Assembly (NCBI RefSeq): GCF_000764025.1
Contig: NZ_KN234746.1
Location: 1-64,000 of the forward strand
Length of the DNA stretch: 64,000 nucleotides
Direction: 5' to 3'
DNA from: Pseudohaliea rubra DSM 19751
GTDB lineage: Bacteria; Pseudomonadota; Gammaproteobacteria; Pseudomonadales; Halieaceae
Part shown: one piece after another, positions 44,765 to 54,446 of the stretch
How positions within the stretch are numbered: the first letter of the stretch is position 1
How the letters are laid out: every line of letters starts with the position of its first letter
The notes under the pieces: generated by a model
Seen by the model: only the letters and a program-made list of their open reading frames with translations
Told to the model about the DNA's origin: nothing
Databases searched by the model: none
Translations under genes and position numbers: made by a program

Positions 44765-45223
44765 TCAGGAATCTCCGGGCCGGGCAAAGGCTGTGGCCAC
44801 TTCACCATAGTAAAAGGCGCCATCTCCCTGCGCCACCAGGCGAAGCCGGTCTCCCGTCACTGGTCTCAACGCTAGCCGGCCCACCCACTGGCCGTTCGCG
44901 CTCCGGGCCAGATCCCCGGGCAGGGCCCTGCCCTCGCCACTCGCGAGGGCCAGCTGCACCCGCTCCAGGGGGTGGGAGCTGGTAACCGTGATGGTGGGCT
45001 CAGCGGTCTGACCAAGCACAATGCGCAGTTCCAGTTCGGCGTTGCGCAGATCACAGGCGCCGCTGGCGTAACGACAGTTAGGCTGCTCCACCAGCGGGTA
45101 GGACCGCCCGGGCTCTGCCGGAGCCGGCGTTTCGCCAGCGAGCTGACCCACCCCGAGCCAGGCCAGGACGGCCAGGACCGGAGTGACCAGGAGCGCAATG
45201 ATGACGTGCCGGTTACGGAACAC
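44765..45223 (-). CDS. Membrane-anchored periplasmic protein of unknown function
   Basis: A 152-residue protein with an N-terminal membrane helix (VIIALLVTPVLAVLAWLGVGQL) and a periplasmic beta-rich domain with two cysteines in NCRYASGACDLRNAELELRI, possibly a disulfide. I do not recognise a catalytic motif. It starts 3 bp after the symporter stop and ends 12 bp before the DUF294 gene, so it is part of the symporter operon and may be a transport or sensing accessory. Confidence 0.7.
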   Translation of the reverse strand: MFRNRHVIIALLVTPVLAVLAWLGVGQLAGETPAPAEPGRSYPLVEQPNCRYASGACDLRNAELELRIVLGQTAEPTITVTSSHPLERVQLALASGEGRALPGDLARSANGQWVGRLALRPVTGDRLRLVAQGDGAFYYGEVATAFARPGDS

Positions 45224-45226
45224 GAC

Positions 45227-46957
<1,731 letters not shown>

Positions 46958-46960
46958 GGC

Positions 46961-47230
46961 TCAGTCCTCCTCCACGTCGAATTCGCGGTCGAGAACCGCC
47001 ATGCGCCAGCGATAGATGAAGATCAGCACCACGAAGGTGTAGATGGAACCCTGCTGGGCAAACCAGAAGCCCAGCTTGTAGCCGCCGAGGCGGAACTGGT
47101 TGAGTTCGTCCACAAGCAGAATGCCGCAGCCATAGCTGACAACAAACCACACCAACAGCAGTTTTATCATCAGGGACAGGTTGCGGTGCCAGTAGGCGCG
47201 GGCCTGCTCCTCGGTCATTTTTTTCGCCAT
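46961..47230 (-). CDS. DUF4212 sodium/substrate symporter small subunit
   Basis: An 89-residue protein with two membrane helices (LMIKLLLVWFVVSYGCGILL and GSIYTFVVLIFIYRW), the DUF4212 pattern AYWHRNLSLMIKLL and FRLGGYKLGFWFAQQGS. ATG 47230 (MAKKMTEEQ) is the family start, with GGAGA 7 nt upstream. An in-frame upstream extension lies in the leader. It is the small partner of the following symporter and the first gene of a five-gene operon. Confidence 0.9.
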   Translation of the reverse strand: MAKKMTEEQARAYWHRNLSLMIKLLLVWFVVSYGCGILLVDELNQFRLGGYKLGFWFAQQGSIYTFVVLIFIYRWRMAVLDREFDVEED

Positions 47231-47251
47231 GCCAGGTCTCCCTTGCTTATC

Positions 47252-47257
47252 TTTATG
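47252..47257 (-). promoter_or_regulatory. Candidate -10 of the DUF4212-symporter operon
   Basis: CATAAA, followed by GATAAGCAA, lies 22 bp before the start codon. A nearly identical block (CATAAAGAAAGCAA) lies 23 bp before the porin start. No -35 match is visible 17 bp upstream, as expected for an activator-dependent promoter. Confidence 0.4.
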
Positions 47258-47296
47258 CGCTGCCGCCACTGTAGTTCAGGATTCGGCAGGGCACTG

Positions 47297-47311
47297 TTGG
47301 ACTTTGGTCTA
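47297..47311 (-). promoter_or_regulatory. Dyad TAGACCAAAGTCCAA, candidate regulator site
   Basis: On the minus strand, TAGACCAAAGTCCAA ends 54 bp before the CATAAAG block of the DUF4212 operon. It matches TTGACCAAGGTCTAA at 48826-48840 in 12 of 15 positions, giving the consensus TWGACCAARGTCYAA with a GACC/GGTC-like dyad. The predicted centre near -60 suits a class I activator such as the LuxR-type regulator encoded at 48958. Confidence 0.55.
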
Positions 47312-47325
47312 CCGCTGCGCAGCGG
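47312..47325. terminator. 14-bp palindrome at the porin gene end
   Basis: CCGCTGCGCAGCGG is a perfect palindrome 2 bp after the porin stop codon and directly next to the dyad site at 47297-47311. As RNA it could fold into a 5-bp stem with a GCGC loop, without a U tract. It may end porin transcription before the downstream promoter. Confidence 0.3.
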
Positions 47326-47327
47326 CC

Positions 47328-48755
47328 TCAGAATACGTATTTGACCGCCAGCTGCAGGCGGTGCAGCTCGCCATCGCGTCCGTCTTCCAGCTCCTTGTAG
47401 CCGTAAATGAGTTCGCCGCCCAGCTGCAGCCCCGGCGCCGGTGTGTACCAGAGATTGGCGTGCGCCGAGCGATAGGCCCGGGCAAGATTGCCGGCGCCGA
47501 GAAATTCCTCCATGGACGGGTTGTCGGCTTCGGACAACGACAGGGCGAAGGTGCTGCGCCAGGCCGGCGACCAGCTGTGCAGATAGGACACGCCCAGGCC
47601 CATGGAATCGATGGTCTGGATATCGCCGTCGCTAGCGATATAGCCGTCGTTGAAGGAATGCAGGCCCAGGTAGCGGCCGAGAGCATTACCGTAGCTCGCC
47701 GTGAAGCGCAGGTCATCGGCGCCGAGCTGCCACTTGCCGGTTAGCCGTGCCCCGTAGCCGATGGTGCTATCGGAATCAGTCTCCACCGCACCGTCCCGCG
47801 CCTCGTAGCTGAGCTGCCGGGCAATCCCCGCCACAGTCCAGCGCAGCTCCCCGGTCTGGCCGTTGTACCGTGCAATAAAGTCGGGCGCGATCTCGCTATC
47901 ATCCAGGCGCGTGCCGCCACCCTCCACGTCGAAGCGGGTGCTCGGGTTTTCCAGCGCCAGCTGGAGCCCGCCGCTGGTCCAGCGCAGCTGCGGCTGCCGG
48001 CCGAATTCCGTGCCGATGGGCCCGACGAAATCCAGCAGGTCCGGCAGCGCGGTGACATCGAAGAAGGTGGACCAGTTCTGGCCCGCCATGAGTGACTTGC
48101 CCGGGGCGTATTCCCAGTCCACGAAGGCGTGGCGGATCCGCGCGGCAAAGCTGTTGGAAATCCGCTCATTACCCTGATTGCCGAGAAGGAAGTCCAGCTC
48201 GATATGAGAGCGGATCCGACCGGCCCGGGTCTCGGTCTCGGTGCCGAACCAGAAGCGCGAGGTCTTCGCGTGCAGATTGGTACTCTGGTAGCTGTCGCTC
48301 TCACCGGACACCGGTGCTACCGGAATGAGCGGTGGCACGAGGAAATCGTCGATAACCGGAGAGGCCGGCTTTCCCTCGCTGTAATTCGTCATGAGCGCAT
48401 CGAGCTGTACGTAGCCGCCGTAACGGAACCAGGTGTCGTCACGCTTGGTGACGTGGGAAAGCGCCATGGTCTCTTCGAGCGACGCCTGCCCGATACTCAG
48501 CGTCTCGAGGCGCTCCGAAGCGCGCGCCGCGCCGTCGCTCGACGCCGTGTCGGCTTCCGGCGGGCCAACCAGCGCGACACCATCCTCTGCCTTTGCCGCC
48601 GCTACCGCCGTCTTGAGGGCCTCGAGCTGTGCTTCAAGGGCTGCGATGCGCGCTTCCAGCTCTCCGGGCTCTGCTGCACCGGCGAGCTGGCCCGTCGCCA
48701 GGACGACGGCCGCCGACAGGCCGGCAAATGTGTTCTTCTTCGTTGGCGTTAGCAT
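47328..48755 (-). CDS. DcaP-like outer-membrane porin
   Basis: A 475-residue outer-membrane protein. The signal peptide ends near AGAA (about residue 28). A short coiled coil follows (ELEARIAALEAQLEALKTAVAAAK), as in DcaP/trimeric porins. The rest is a beta-barrel that starts RYGGYVQLDALMTNYSEG and ends with aromatic LAVKYVF. Mid-barrel blocks KTSRFWFGTETET, GRIRSHIELDFLL and AGQNWSTFFD are typical of DcaP. It admits dicarboxylates or other small anions. Its promoter region shares a dyad and a -10-like block with the symporter operon, so the two are probably co-regulated. Confidence 0.88.
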   Translation of the reverse strand: MLTPTKKNTFAGLSAAVVLATGQLAGAAEPGELEARIAALEAQLEALKTAVAAAKAEDGVALVGPPEADTASSDGAARASERLETLSIGQASLEETMALSHVTKRDDTWFRYGGYVQLDALMTNYSEGKPASPVIDDFLVPPLIPVAPVSGESDSYQSTNLHAKTSRFWFGTETETRAGRIRSHIELDFLLGNQGNERISNSFAARIRHAFVDWEYAPGKSLMAGQNWSTFFDVTALPDLLDFVGPIGTEFGRQPQLRWTSGGLQLALENPSTRFDVEGGGTRLDDSEIAPDFIARYNGQTGELRWTVAGIARQLSYEARDGAVETDSDSTIGYGARLTGKWQLGADDLRFTASYGNALGRYLGLHSFNDGYIASDGDIQTIDSMGLGVSYLHSWSPAWRSTFALSLSEADNPSMEEFLGAGNLARAYRSAHANLWYTPAPGLQLGGELIYGYKELEDGRDGELHRLQLAVKYVF

Positions 48756-48777
48756 GGTGGTCCCCCGCTTTGCTTTC

Positions 48778-48783
48778 TTTATG
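48778..48783 (-). promoter_or_regulatory. Candidate -10 of the porin gene
   Basis: CATAAA followed by GAAAGCAAAG, 23 bp before the porin ATG and 57 bp after the upstream end of the 48826-48840 dyad. It is the same arrangement as before the DUF4212 operon. Confidence 0.4.
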
Positions 48784-48825
48784 TCATCAGGAGACCGTTT
48801 TAGAGGTCGGCGGGGCTCATCACCA

Positions 48826-48840
48826 TTAGACCTTGGTCAA
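48826..48840 (-). promoter_or_regulatory. Dyad TTGACCAAGGTCTAA, candidate regulator site
   Basis: A nearly perfect palindrome (GACC and GGTC arms, 2-bp centre) upstream of the porin. It is the better copy of the element also found at 47297-47311. It also lies 118 bp upstream of the divergent LuxR-type regulator gene and could mediate autoregulation. Confidence 0.55.
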
Positions 48841-48957
48841 CATCGGGGCTTTGTAGCCTCCGGGAACAAGGGTCGGCCGCCGCTGCAGCGCAGTAGGAAC
48901 GGAGGCCGGTCTCCGCTATATTGGCGTGCTAACAATAACCTCCAGGAGGCACACGTT

Positions 48958-49626
48958 TTGCGCTGCGTGATCGCCGACGACCACCCCCTCTTCCGCAACG
49001 CTCTGACGGCGCTGCTCAGCGACAGCGGTCTCGCGACGAGCGTGGCGGCGGTGGCAGATGTGGCGGCCCTCCACGCGCACATCGAGGCGGAAGGCGCACC
49101 GGAGCTGCTCCTGCTGGACCTGCACATGCCGGGCACCAGTGGTTTCTCTGCCCTCGGCTGGTATACCGGCGCCTACCCCGGAAACCCCGTGGTAATGATC
49201 TCCGCCAACACGCACCCGGACACAGTACGCCGCGCCATCGACCTCGGCGCCGCCGCCTTTCTGTCGAAATCCACCAGCACCGGGACCATCGGGGACTGCC
49301 TCGAGCGCGTGCTGGCCGGCGAGCGCGGCCTGCATCCCGAGCTGACGATTGCCACGGAGGGTACGGGCCTCGGGACGCTGGATACCGCGGAGGCAGTCGG
49401 CACGCTGACACCGCAGCAGTTCCGGGTCGTCGTGATGCTCGCGGAAGGCTTGCTGAACAAGCAGATCGCCTGGGAGCTCGGTGTAAAGGAGGCCACGGTG
49501 AAAGCCCATATGACCGAGATCTTCCGCAAGCTCGGGGTGCACTCGCGCACGCAGGCGGTACTGGCTCTGGGCACGCTCAACGTGCCGGAACCGGAAACGC
49601 TGACCCAGCCGCCGGACTCCGCCTAG
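48958..49626 (+). CDS. LuxR-type response regulator (CrbR-like)
   Basis: A 222-residue two-component regulator. The receiver domain (1-120) has the acidic pair in VIADDHPL, phosphoacceptor D54 in LLLLDLHMPG and the conserved lysine in AAFLSKSTS. The C-terminal NarL/FixJ HTH (about 150-210) is LTPQQFRVVVMLAEGLLNKQIAWELGVKEATVKAHMTEIFRKLGVHSRTQAV. TTG 48958 is the start, with AGGAGG 8 nt upstream. It faces the SLC5-fused kinase gene and shares CTAG with its stop. In Vibrio and Pseudomonas, such CrbR/ErdR proteins activate acs and carboxylate transport genes. Confidence 0.9.
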   Translation: MRCVIADDHPLFRNALTALLSDSGLATSVAAVADVAALHAHIEAEGAPELLLLDLHMPGTSGFSALGWYTGAYPGNPVVMISANTHPDTVRRAIDLGAAAFLSKSTSTGTIGDCLERVLAGERGLHPELTIATEGTGLGTLDTAEAVGTLTPQQFRVVVMLAEGLLNKQIAWELGVKEATVKAHMTEIFRKLGVHSRTQAVLALGTLNVPEPETLTQPPDSA

Positions 49627-52600
49627 GCGCGCAGAGCGATGAGCAGGGCCCGCAGCCGCGCCGGGTTCACGGGCTTGGGCAGGAAGCGATAACCGGCCTC
49701 CCGCGCGGCACCGCGCACCGTCTCTCCGTCGTCGGCGCTGATCACGATACAGGGCGGCGACGGCGACAGCTCGCCCGTCATCGCTGCGACCGCCGCCACA
49801 CCGTTGTCGTCTCCATCGAGGTGATAATCCGCAAGGATCACATCTGGCAGCTTTTTCGCCAGCGCCGCAGCGAGATCCTGCCGGTCTGCGCAGCTGCGGA
49901 CCCGACAACCCAGCGAGGCCAGGAGCGCGCTCATCCCCGCACGGACGCGAGCGTCGTTGTCGAGGCAGAGCACCTCGCAGCCGGCAAGCTCAAGCTCTGC
50001 CGCCGGCGCAGCTTCTGCAGGGGCAAGGTGAGCTTCGGCGCTCGCCCGCAGCAGCTGTACGGAGAACAGCGTCCCGCGCCCCTGCTCCGACGCCAGCCGC
50101 AACGGCAGCCCGAGCAGGTCCGCGTAGCGGCGCACGATGGCAAGACCGAGGCCCAGGCCCTCGTCATCGCGGCCCGCACGGGCACGCTCGAACTCTTCGA
50201 AGATACGTGCGCGGTCCTCGGGGGCGATCCCCGGCCCCTGGTCCAGCACCTGGATTTCCGCGGTCCCGGGCCGCCGGCGCAGGCCGATAAGCACCCGCCC
50301 GGGCGCCGCGTACTTGATGGCATTGGCGACCAGGTTCTGCAGCACGCGATAGACCAGGGGACGGTCGCTGTTCAGCCAGAGCCCGGAGGACACCCAGCGC
50401 AGCTCGACCCCCGCACGCCGGGCCTGGGGTTCGAACTCGTCCCGCAGCTGGCGAAGGAGGTCCGCAGCGGGAAAGGCAGCCGGCGTTACCTTCTGTCGGC
50501 CCGAATCGAGGCGGGCCATTTCCCTCAGCTCAGCGATGAGCTGCTCGGCGCGGTGCAGGGCGTCGTCGATCTGCCCCACGGTCTCACCGACATCACCCTC
50601 CCCCGGCACCTTGTTGCGCAGCGCAGCCACGAAAAGCCGCGCTGCGTTGATGGGCTGCAGCAGATCATGGCTGGTGGCGGACATGAAACGTCCGCGGCGC
50701 CGGTTGGCCTCGCGCAGACTGGCCTCGGCGGCGGCGCGCAGACGGTTCTCCCGGCGCAGCTGCGCATTGGTCTCGGACAGGCTCGCCGAACCGTAGGCGA
50801 CCCGCGCCTCGAGTTCCTTCTTGGCGTCCTCGAGCTCCTCGACCACCTCACGGTAATCGGTGATGTCGATATAGGTGGTCACGAACCCCCCCTGGGGCAT
50901 GGGGTTGCCGCGGATGTCGATCACCCGGCCGTTGGGCATGCGCCGCTGCAGTCGATAGGTGCTGCCCTGGCGCAGGAAGGCGAGACGCTTCTCCACGGCG
51001 GCATCGCTATCGGCCCCGGCGCGGCCAAGAATGCCGCGCTCGGCGTTGAAGCGGTACACCCGCTCGATAGGACTGCCCACGTAGAGAAAACGCTCCGGGT
51101 AGTTGAACATCTTCTCGTAGCGGGTGTTCCAGGCCACAAGGCGCAGCTCCCGATCAACCACGGACACCCCCTGGAGCATGGATTCCAGGGTCGACTCGAG
51201 GAGGCTACGGTTGACGCTGTACTGCTGGTTGAGATCGCCGACCAGGCCCGCGAGGTCGGCGAAATCGAGCTGCCGGCTCTCCTCTAGCTGCGCCAGCACC
51301 CGGCTCGCCGAGGCCGCGCCGATAACACCGGCCAGGGCCGCTTCCACCCGGCGCAGGGCAAAGACCGGGGCCCGGTCTCCCGGCAGCAGGCGCTGCTCGT
51401 AGGAAGCCTCGATACCACGCCAGAGCCGCGTGCTCGCCTCCTCGCCGAGGAGCGGCGGCAGCAGCGCCTGCAGCTGGCTGACCCGGAGAAGGCTGAGCTC
51501 GAAATCGTCAACGGTGCTTTCCCCCTCCCCGGAGAGGAACAGGCGCGCCTGGCGCCGGTCTGCCGCCGAGGGCGTCAGCAGCAGCGACAGCAGCACGAGC
51601 AGCCCCCCATTCACGCCGAGGCTCCAGCCCGTGGCGTGGGCCAGGCGCGCGCCCTCGGCGCTGCCGAAGAGACTCACCGGTGACAGCCAGCCGATGCCGA
51701 AAGGCCCTGCGGCGAGCAGGCTAGAGCCCGGCGGCAGCTGCGCCGGCAGCACAGCGCAGTAGAACCAGATACCAAGGCCCGCGAGCAGCCCCACGGTAAC
51801 CGCCACGCCATGAGCCCGGCGCCAGTAGAGCCCCGCCAGCAGGGCGGGAGCCAGCTGGGCCGCGGCGAGGAACGACATGAAGCCGATTTCCGCGAGCCAG
51901 GGAATCCCCGTGAGGGTCCGCGATACACCCCAGGCGGCGAGCAGAATGGCGACAATGGTGACCTGCCGTACCCGACGCAGGCGGTCACCGAGCCCGAGAA
52001 TAAGTCTCGGTGAGCCGGCCTGCAGACGCATGGCCACGGGCACGGCCACCTCGTTGGTGACCATGATCGCCAGGCTCACGGTGGCGACAATGACCATGCC
52101 GGTGGCTGCGGAAATACCGCCGATAAAAGCGGCAATGCCCACCCAGTCTTCGCCCAGGGCCAGGGGCAGCCACTGGGTGTAGGTGTCCGGCGCAGCGCCG
52201 GTGCCGGAGGCCCCCGCCAGCAGCGAACCGGCAAGACTGATAGGCATGGCAAGAACCAGGAAAAGGCCGAGATAGGCCGGCAGCAGCCAGCGCGCATAGC
52301 GTGCGTCTTCGAGGGTCTGCGCCTCCACCACGGAAACGTGGAACTGCCGCGGCAGGCAGAGGATGGCGAGGGCGCTGATGAGCGTGCGCGCGTAGAAATC
52401 GGCGCTGTCGATGGCCCTTGCCGGCGACAGCGTGTCGGCCGCGAGGGAGGCGCGCACATCGGCGTCGCGGAGGTAGAGGAGCGCCAGGGCGGCAACGGCG
52501 ACGAAGGCAAGCAGCTTGACCACGGACTCGACGGCCACCGCGTTCATGACGCCGAGGTGTCGCTCTCGTCCGTCCATGCGCCTTGTGCCGAAAAGAATCG

Positions 52601-53114
52601 TGAAAACAGCAAGGATGATCGCCACGAACAGCGTGGTGTCCCCCATGGCCCCGGCTTCGCCGCCGACGACCGTGCCCCAGGCCTGAGCCAGGGCGCGGAA
52701 CTGCAGGGCGATGTAAGGCAGTACCGCCGCGGCCGCCACCGCGGTCACCAGCATCGACAGCGCCTGGCGTTTGCCGTAGCGCGCGCCGATGTAATCCGCA
52801 ATGGAGGTGACCCGGTGCTCCACGCCCACCTGCACGAGGCGCCGAACCACGGGCCAGCCGAGAAGGAAAAGAAGCATGGGCCCGAGGTAGATGGGCGCGT
52901 GGCTCCAGGGCGTTTCCGCCGCGCTGCCCACGGCACCGTAGAAGGTCCAGGAGGAGCAGAAGACGCCGAGGGTCAGGGCATAGATAAACGCGCGCAACCG
53001 CGGCGAGGTCGCCGCCGGCGAGCGCGCACCCAGCCGATCGGACGACCAGGCGATGGCGAACAGCAGAACAATGTAGAGCAGCGCGAGGCTGAGGAGGTTG
53101 GACGGTGCCGTCAC
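49623..53114 (-). CDS. SLC5-domain hybrid sensor histidine kinase (CrbS-like)
   Basis: A 1163-residue protein. Residues 1 to about 490 are a sodium:solute symporter-like membrane module with 12-13 helices (FSVDLG-type SSS core: ISAATGMVIVATVSLAIMVTNEVAVPVAMR). A linker and a PAS domain follow (LESMLQGVSVVDRELRLVAWN...VTTYIDITDYREV, about 645-750). The kinase core has H816 in SHDLLQPINAARLF, NAIKYA (N box) and DQGPGIAP (G box). The C-terminal receiver has D1096 in ILADYHLDGDD. The symporter-kinase fusion is the CrbS/MxtR arrangement that senses or takes up small carboxylates such as acetate. The gene converges on its likely partner regulator. Confidence 0.92.
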   Translation of the reverse strand: MTAPSNLLSLALLYIVLLFAIAWSSDRLGARSPAATSPRLRAFIYALTLGVFCSSWTFYGAVGSAAETPWSHAPIYLGPMLLFLLGWPVVRRLVQVGVEHRVTSIADYIGARYGKRQALSMLVTAVAAAAVLPYIALQFRALAQAWGTVVGGEAGAMGDTTLFVAIILAVFTILFGTRRMDGRERHLGVMNAVAVESVVKLLAFVAVAALALLYLRDADVRASLAADTLSPARAIDSADFYARTLISALAILCLPRQFHVSVVEAQTLEDARYARWLLPAYLGLFLVLAMPISLAGSLLAGASGTGAAPDTYTQWLPLALGEDWVGIAAFIGGISAATGMVIVATVSLAIMVTNEVAVPVAMRLQAGSPRLILGLGDRLRRVRQVTIVAILLAAWGVSRTLTGIPWLAEIGFMSFLAAAQLAPALLAGLYWRRAHGVAVTVGLLAGLGIWFYCAVLPAQLPPGSSLLAAGPFGIGWLSPVSLFGSAEGARLAHATGWSLGVNGGLLVLLSLLLTPSAADRRQARLFLSGEGESTVDDFELSLLRVSQLQALLPPLLGEEASTRLWRGIEASYEQRLLPGDRAPVFALRRVEAALAGVIGAASASRVLAQLEESRQLDFADLAGLVGDLNQQYSVNRSLLESTLESMLQGVSVVDRELRLVAWNTRYEKMFNYPERFLYVGSPIERVYRFNAERGILGRAGADSDAAVEKRLAFLRQGSTYRLQRRMPNGRVIDIRGNPMPQGGFVTTYIDITDYREVVEELEDAKKELEARVAYGSASLSETNAQLRRENRLRAAAEASLREANRRRGRFMSATSHDLLQPINAARLFVAALRNKVPGEGDVGETVGQIDDALHRAEQLIAELREMARLDSGRQKVTPAAFPAADLLRQLRDEFEPQARRAGVELRWVSSGLWLNSDRPLVYRVLQNLVANAIKYAAPGRVLIGLRRRPGTAEIQVLDQGPGIAPEDRARIFEEFERARAGRDDEGLGLGLAIVRRYADLLGLPLRLASEQGRGTLFSVQLLRASAEAHLAPAEAAPAAELELAGCEVLCLDNDARVRAGMSALLASLGCRVRSCADRQDLAAALAKKLPDVILADYHLDGDDNGVAAVAAMTGELSPSPPCIVISADDGETVRGAAREAGYRFLPKPVNPARLRALLIALRA

Positions 53115-53143
53115 CGCATCAAGTCCCCGGCCGCAAACGGGCC

Positions 53144-54205
53144 TTAGGCCAGCCCGCCCCGGCGCAGCTGTACCGCCTGGGCAAGCTCGCGCAGCACGCT
53201 CTCAGTGTCATCCCAGGCCATACACGGGTCCGTAATGCTCTGGCCGTAGGTCAGCGGCTGGCCGGGCTGCACGTCCTGGCGCCCTTCCACGAGGTTGCTC
53301 TCAAGCATCACGCCGAAGATCGCCGTGGAGCCGCGGGCCACCTGAGTGGCGATGTCGCAGGTCACATCCACCTGCCGGGCGGGAATCTTGCGGCTGTTGG
53401 CGTGGCTGGCGTCGATCATGATCCGGGCCGGCAGCCCGGCTTTCGCCAGGAGCGCCGAGGCATCGTCTACGGAGAACATGTCGTAGTTGGGGTGCTTCCC
53501 GCCCCGGAGGATCACGTGACAGTCCGCGTTGCCAGCGGTCTGGAAAATCGCCGAGTGGCCCTGCTTGGTCACCGACAGGAAATGATGCGGCTGCGAGGCC
53601 GAGCGGATCGCATCCACCGCCACCTGCACATCACCGTCGGTCGCATTTTTGAAGCCCACGGGACAGGACAGACCCGAGGCCAGCTCCCGGTGCGTCTGGC
53701 TCTCGGTTGTGCGGGCGCCGATGGCGCCCCAGGCGACCAGGTCGGCCAGGTACTGCGGGCTGATAAGGTCCAGGTATTCAGTGCCTGCCGGCAGGCCCAG
53801 CTCGGCGAGGTCGACCAGCAACTGCCGGGCCAGGCGCAGGCCCTTGTTGATCTGGAAGGTATTGTTGAGGTCCGGGTCGTTGATCAGGCCTTTCCAGCCG
53901 ACGGTGGTGCGCGGCTTCTCGAAATACACGCGCATGATGATGCACAGGTCTTCGCGCAGCTCGTCGGCCAGGGCCTTGAGCCCGGCGCCGTATTCCCGGG
54001 CAGCCGCCGGGTCATGGATGGAACAGGGCCCCACCACCACCACCAGGCGGTCGTCCTCTCCGGCGAGGACCTTGTGGATGTCTCCGCGCGCAGCGGAAAC
54101 GGTCTGCGAGGCGCTGTCGGTCAGGGGGACTTCATTGACAAGAATTTCCGGCGCGACCAGCTCGGTCGTGCCCTGGATGCGCAGGTCGTCGGTAGCGGCT
54201 TTCAT
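53144..54205 (-). CDS. aroG: 3-deoxy-7-phosphoheptulonate synthase (DAHP synthase, type I)
   Basis: A 353-residue type I-alpha DAHP synthase, the first shikimate pathway enzyme, condensing PEP and erythrose 4-phosphate. VVVGPCSIHDPAAA (metal Cys), MRVYFEKPRTTVGWKGLINDP, GARTTESQTHRELASGLSCPVGFKN, ILRGG and MIDASHANSRK are all as in AroF/G/H. The N-terminal segment holds the feedback-binding extension. Which amino acid inhibits it cannot be assigned safely. An AT-rich stretch (about 54220-54245) just upstream is the likely promoter zone. Confidence 0.94.
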   Translation of the reverse strand: MKAATDDLRIQGTTELVAPEILVNEVPLTDSASQTVSAARGDIHKVLAGEDDRLVVVVGPCSIHDPAAAREYGAGLKALADELREDLCIIMRVYFEKPRTTVGWKGLINDPDLNNTFQINKGLRLARQLLVDLAELGLPAGTEYLDLISPQYLADLVAWGAIGARTTESQTHRELASGLSCPVGFKNATDGDVQVAVDAIRSASQPHHFLSVTKQGHSAIFQTAGNADCHVILRGGKHPNYDMFSVDDASALLAKAGLPARIMIDASHANSRKIPARQVDVTCDIATQVARGSTAIFGVMLESNLVEGRQDVQPGQPLTYGQSITDPCMAWDDTESVLRELAQAVQLRRGGLA

Positions 54206-54446
54206 GGATTGGCTCAGAACAGAATGATAATAAGCAAATATATCACGGCAGTCGTCGCCACGCCGCTGCGGGAAGCGTCCTCTACAGGGGGGGGCACCCT
54301 ATGGCAGGCGCTTCCTCGCTCCGACAGCAACCAAAGCTGTCGCGCCAGGGACGCCGCGCCCACATGACAGCGCACACACGGGGCAGGAACCTTCCGGGCC
54401 CTCCAGCGGTTACAATCTGCCCACCTCATAATCGGCCGACCGACCC

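Noticed and set aside
48433-48957. A 175-codon upstream extension of the LuxR-type regulator
   Set aside because: It is antisense to the porin gene. The receiver domain begins at TTG 48958, which has AGGAGG 8 nt upstream.
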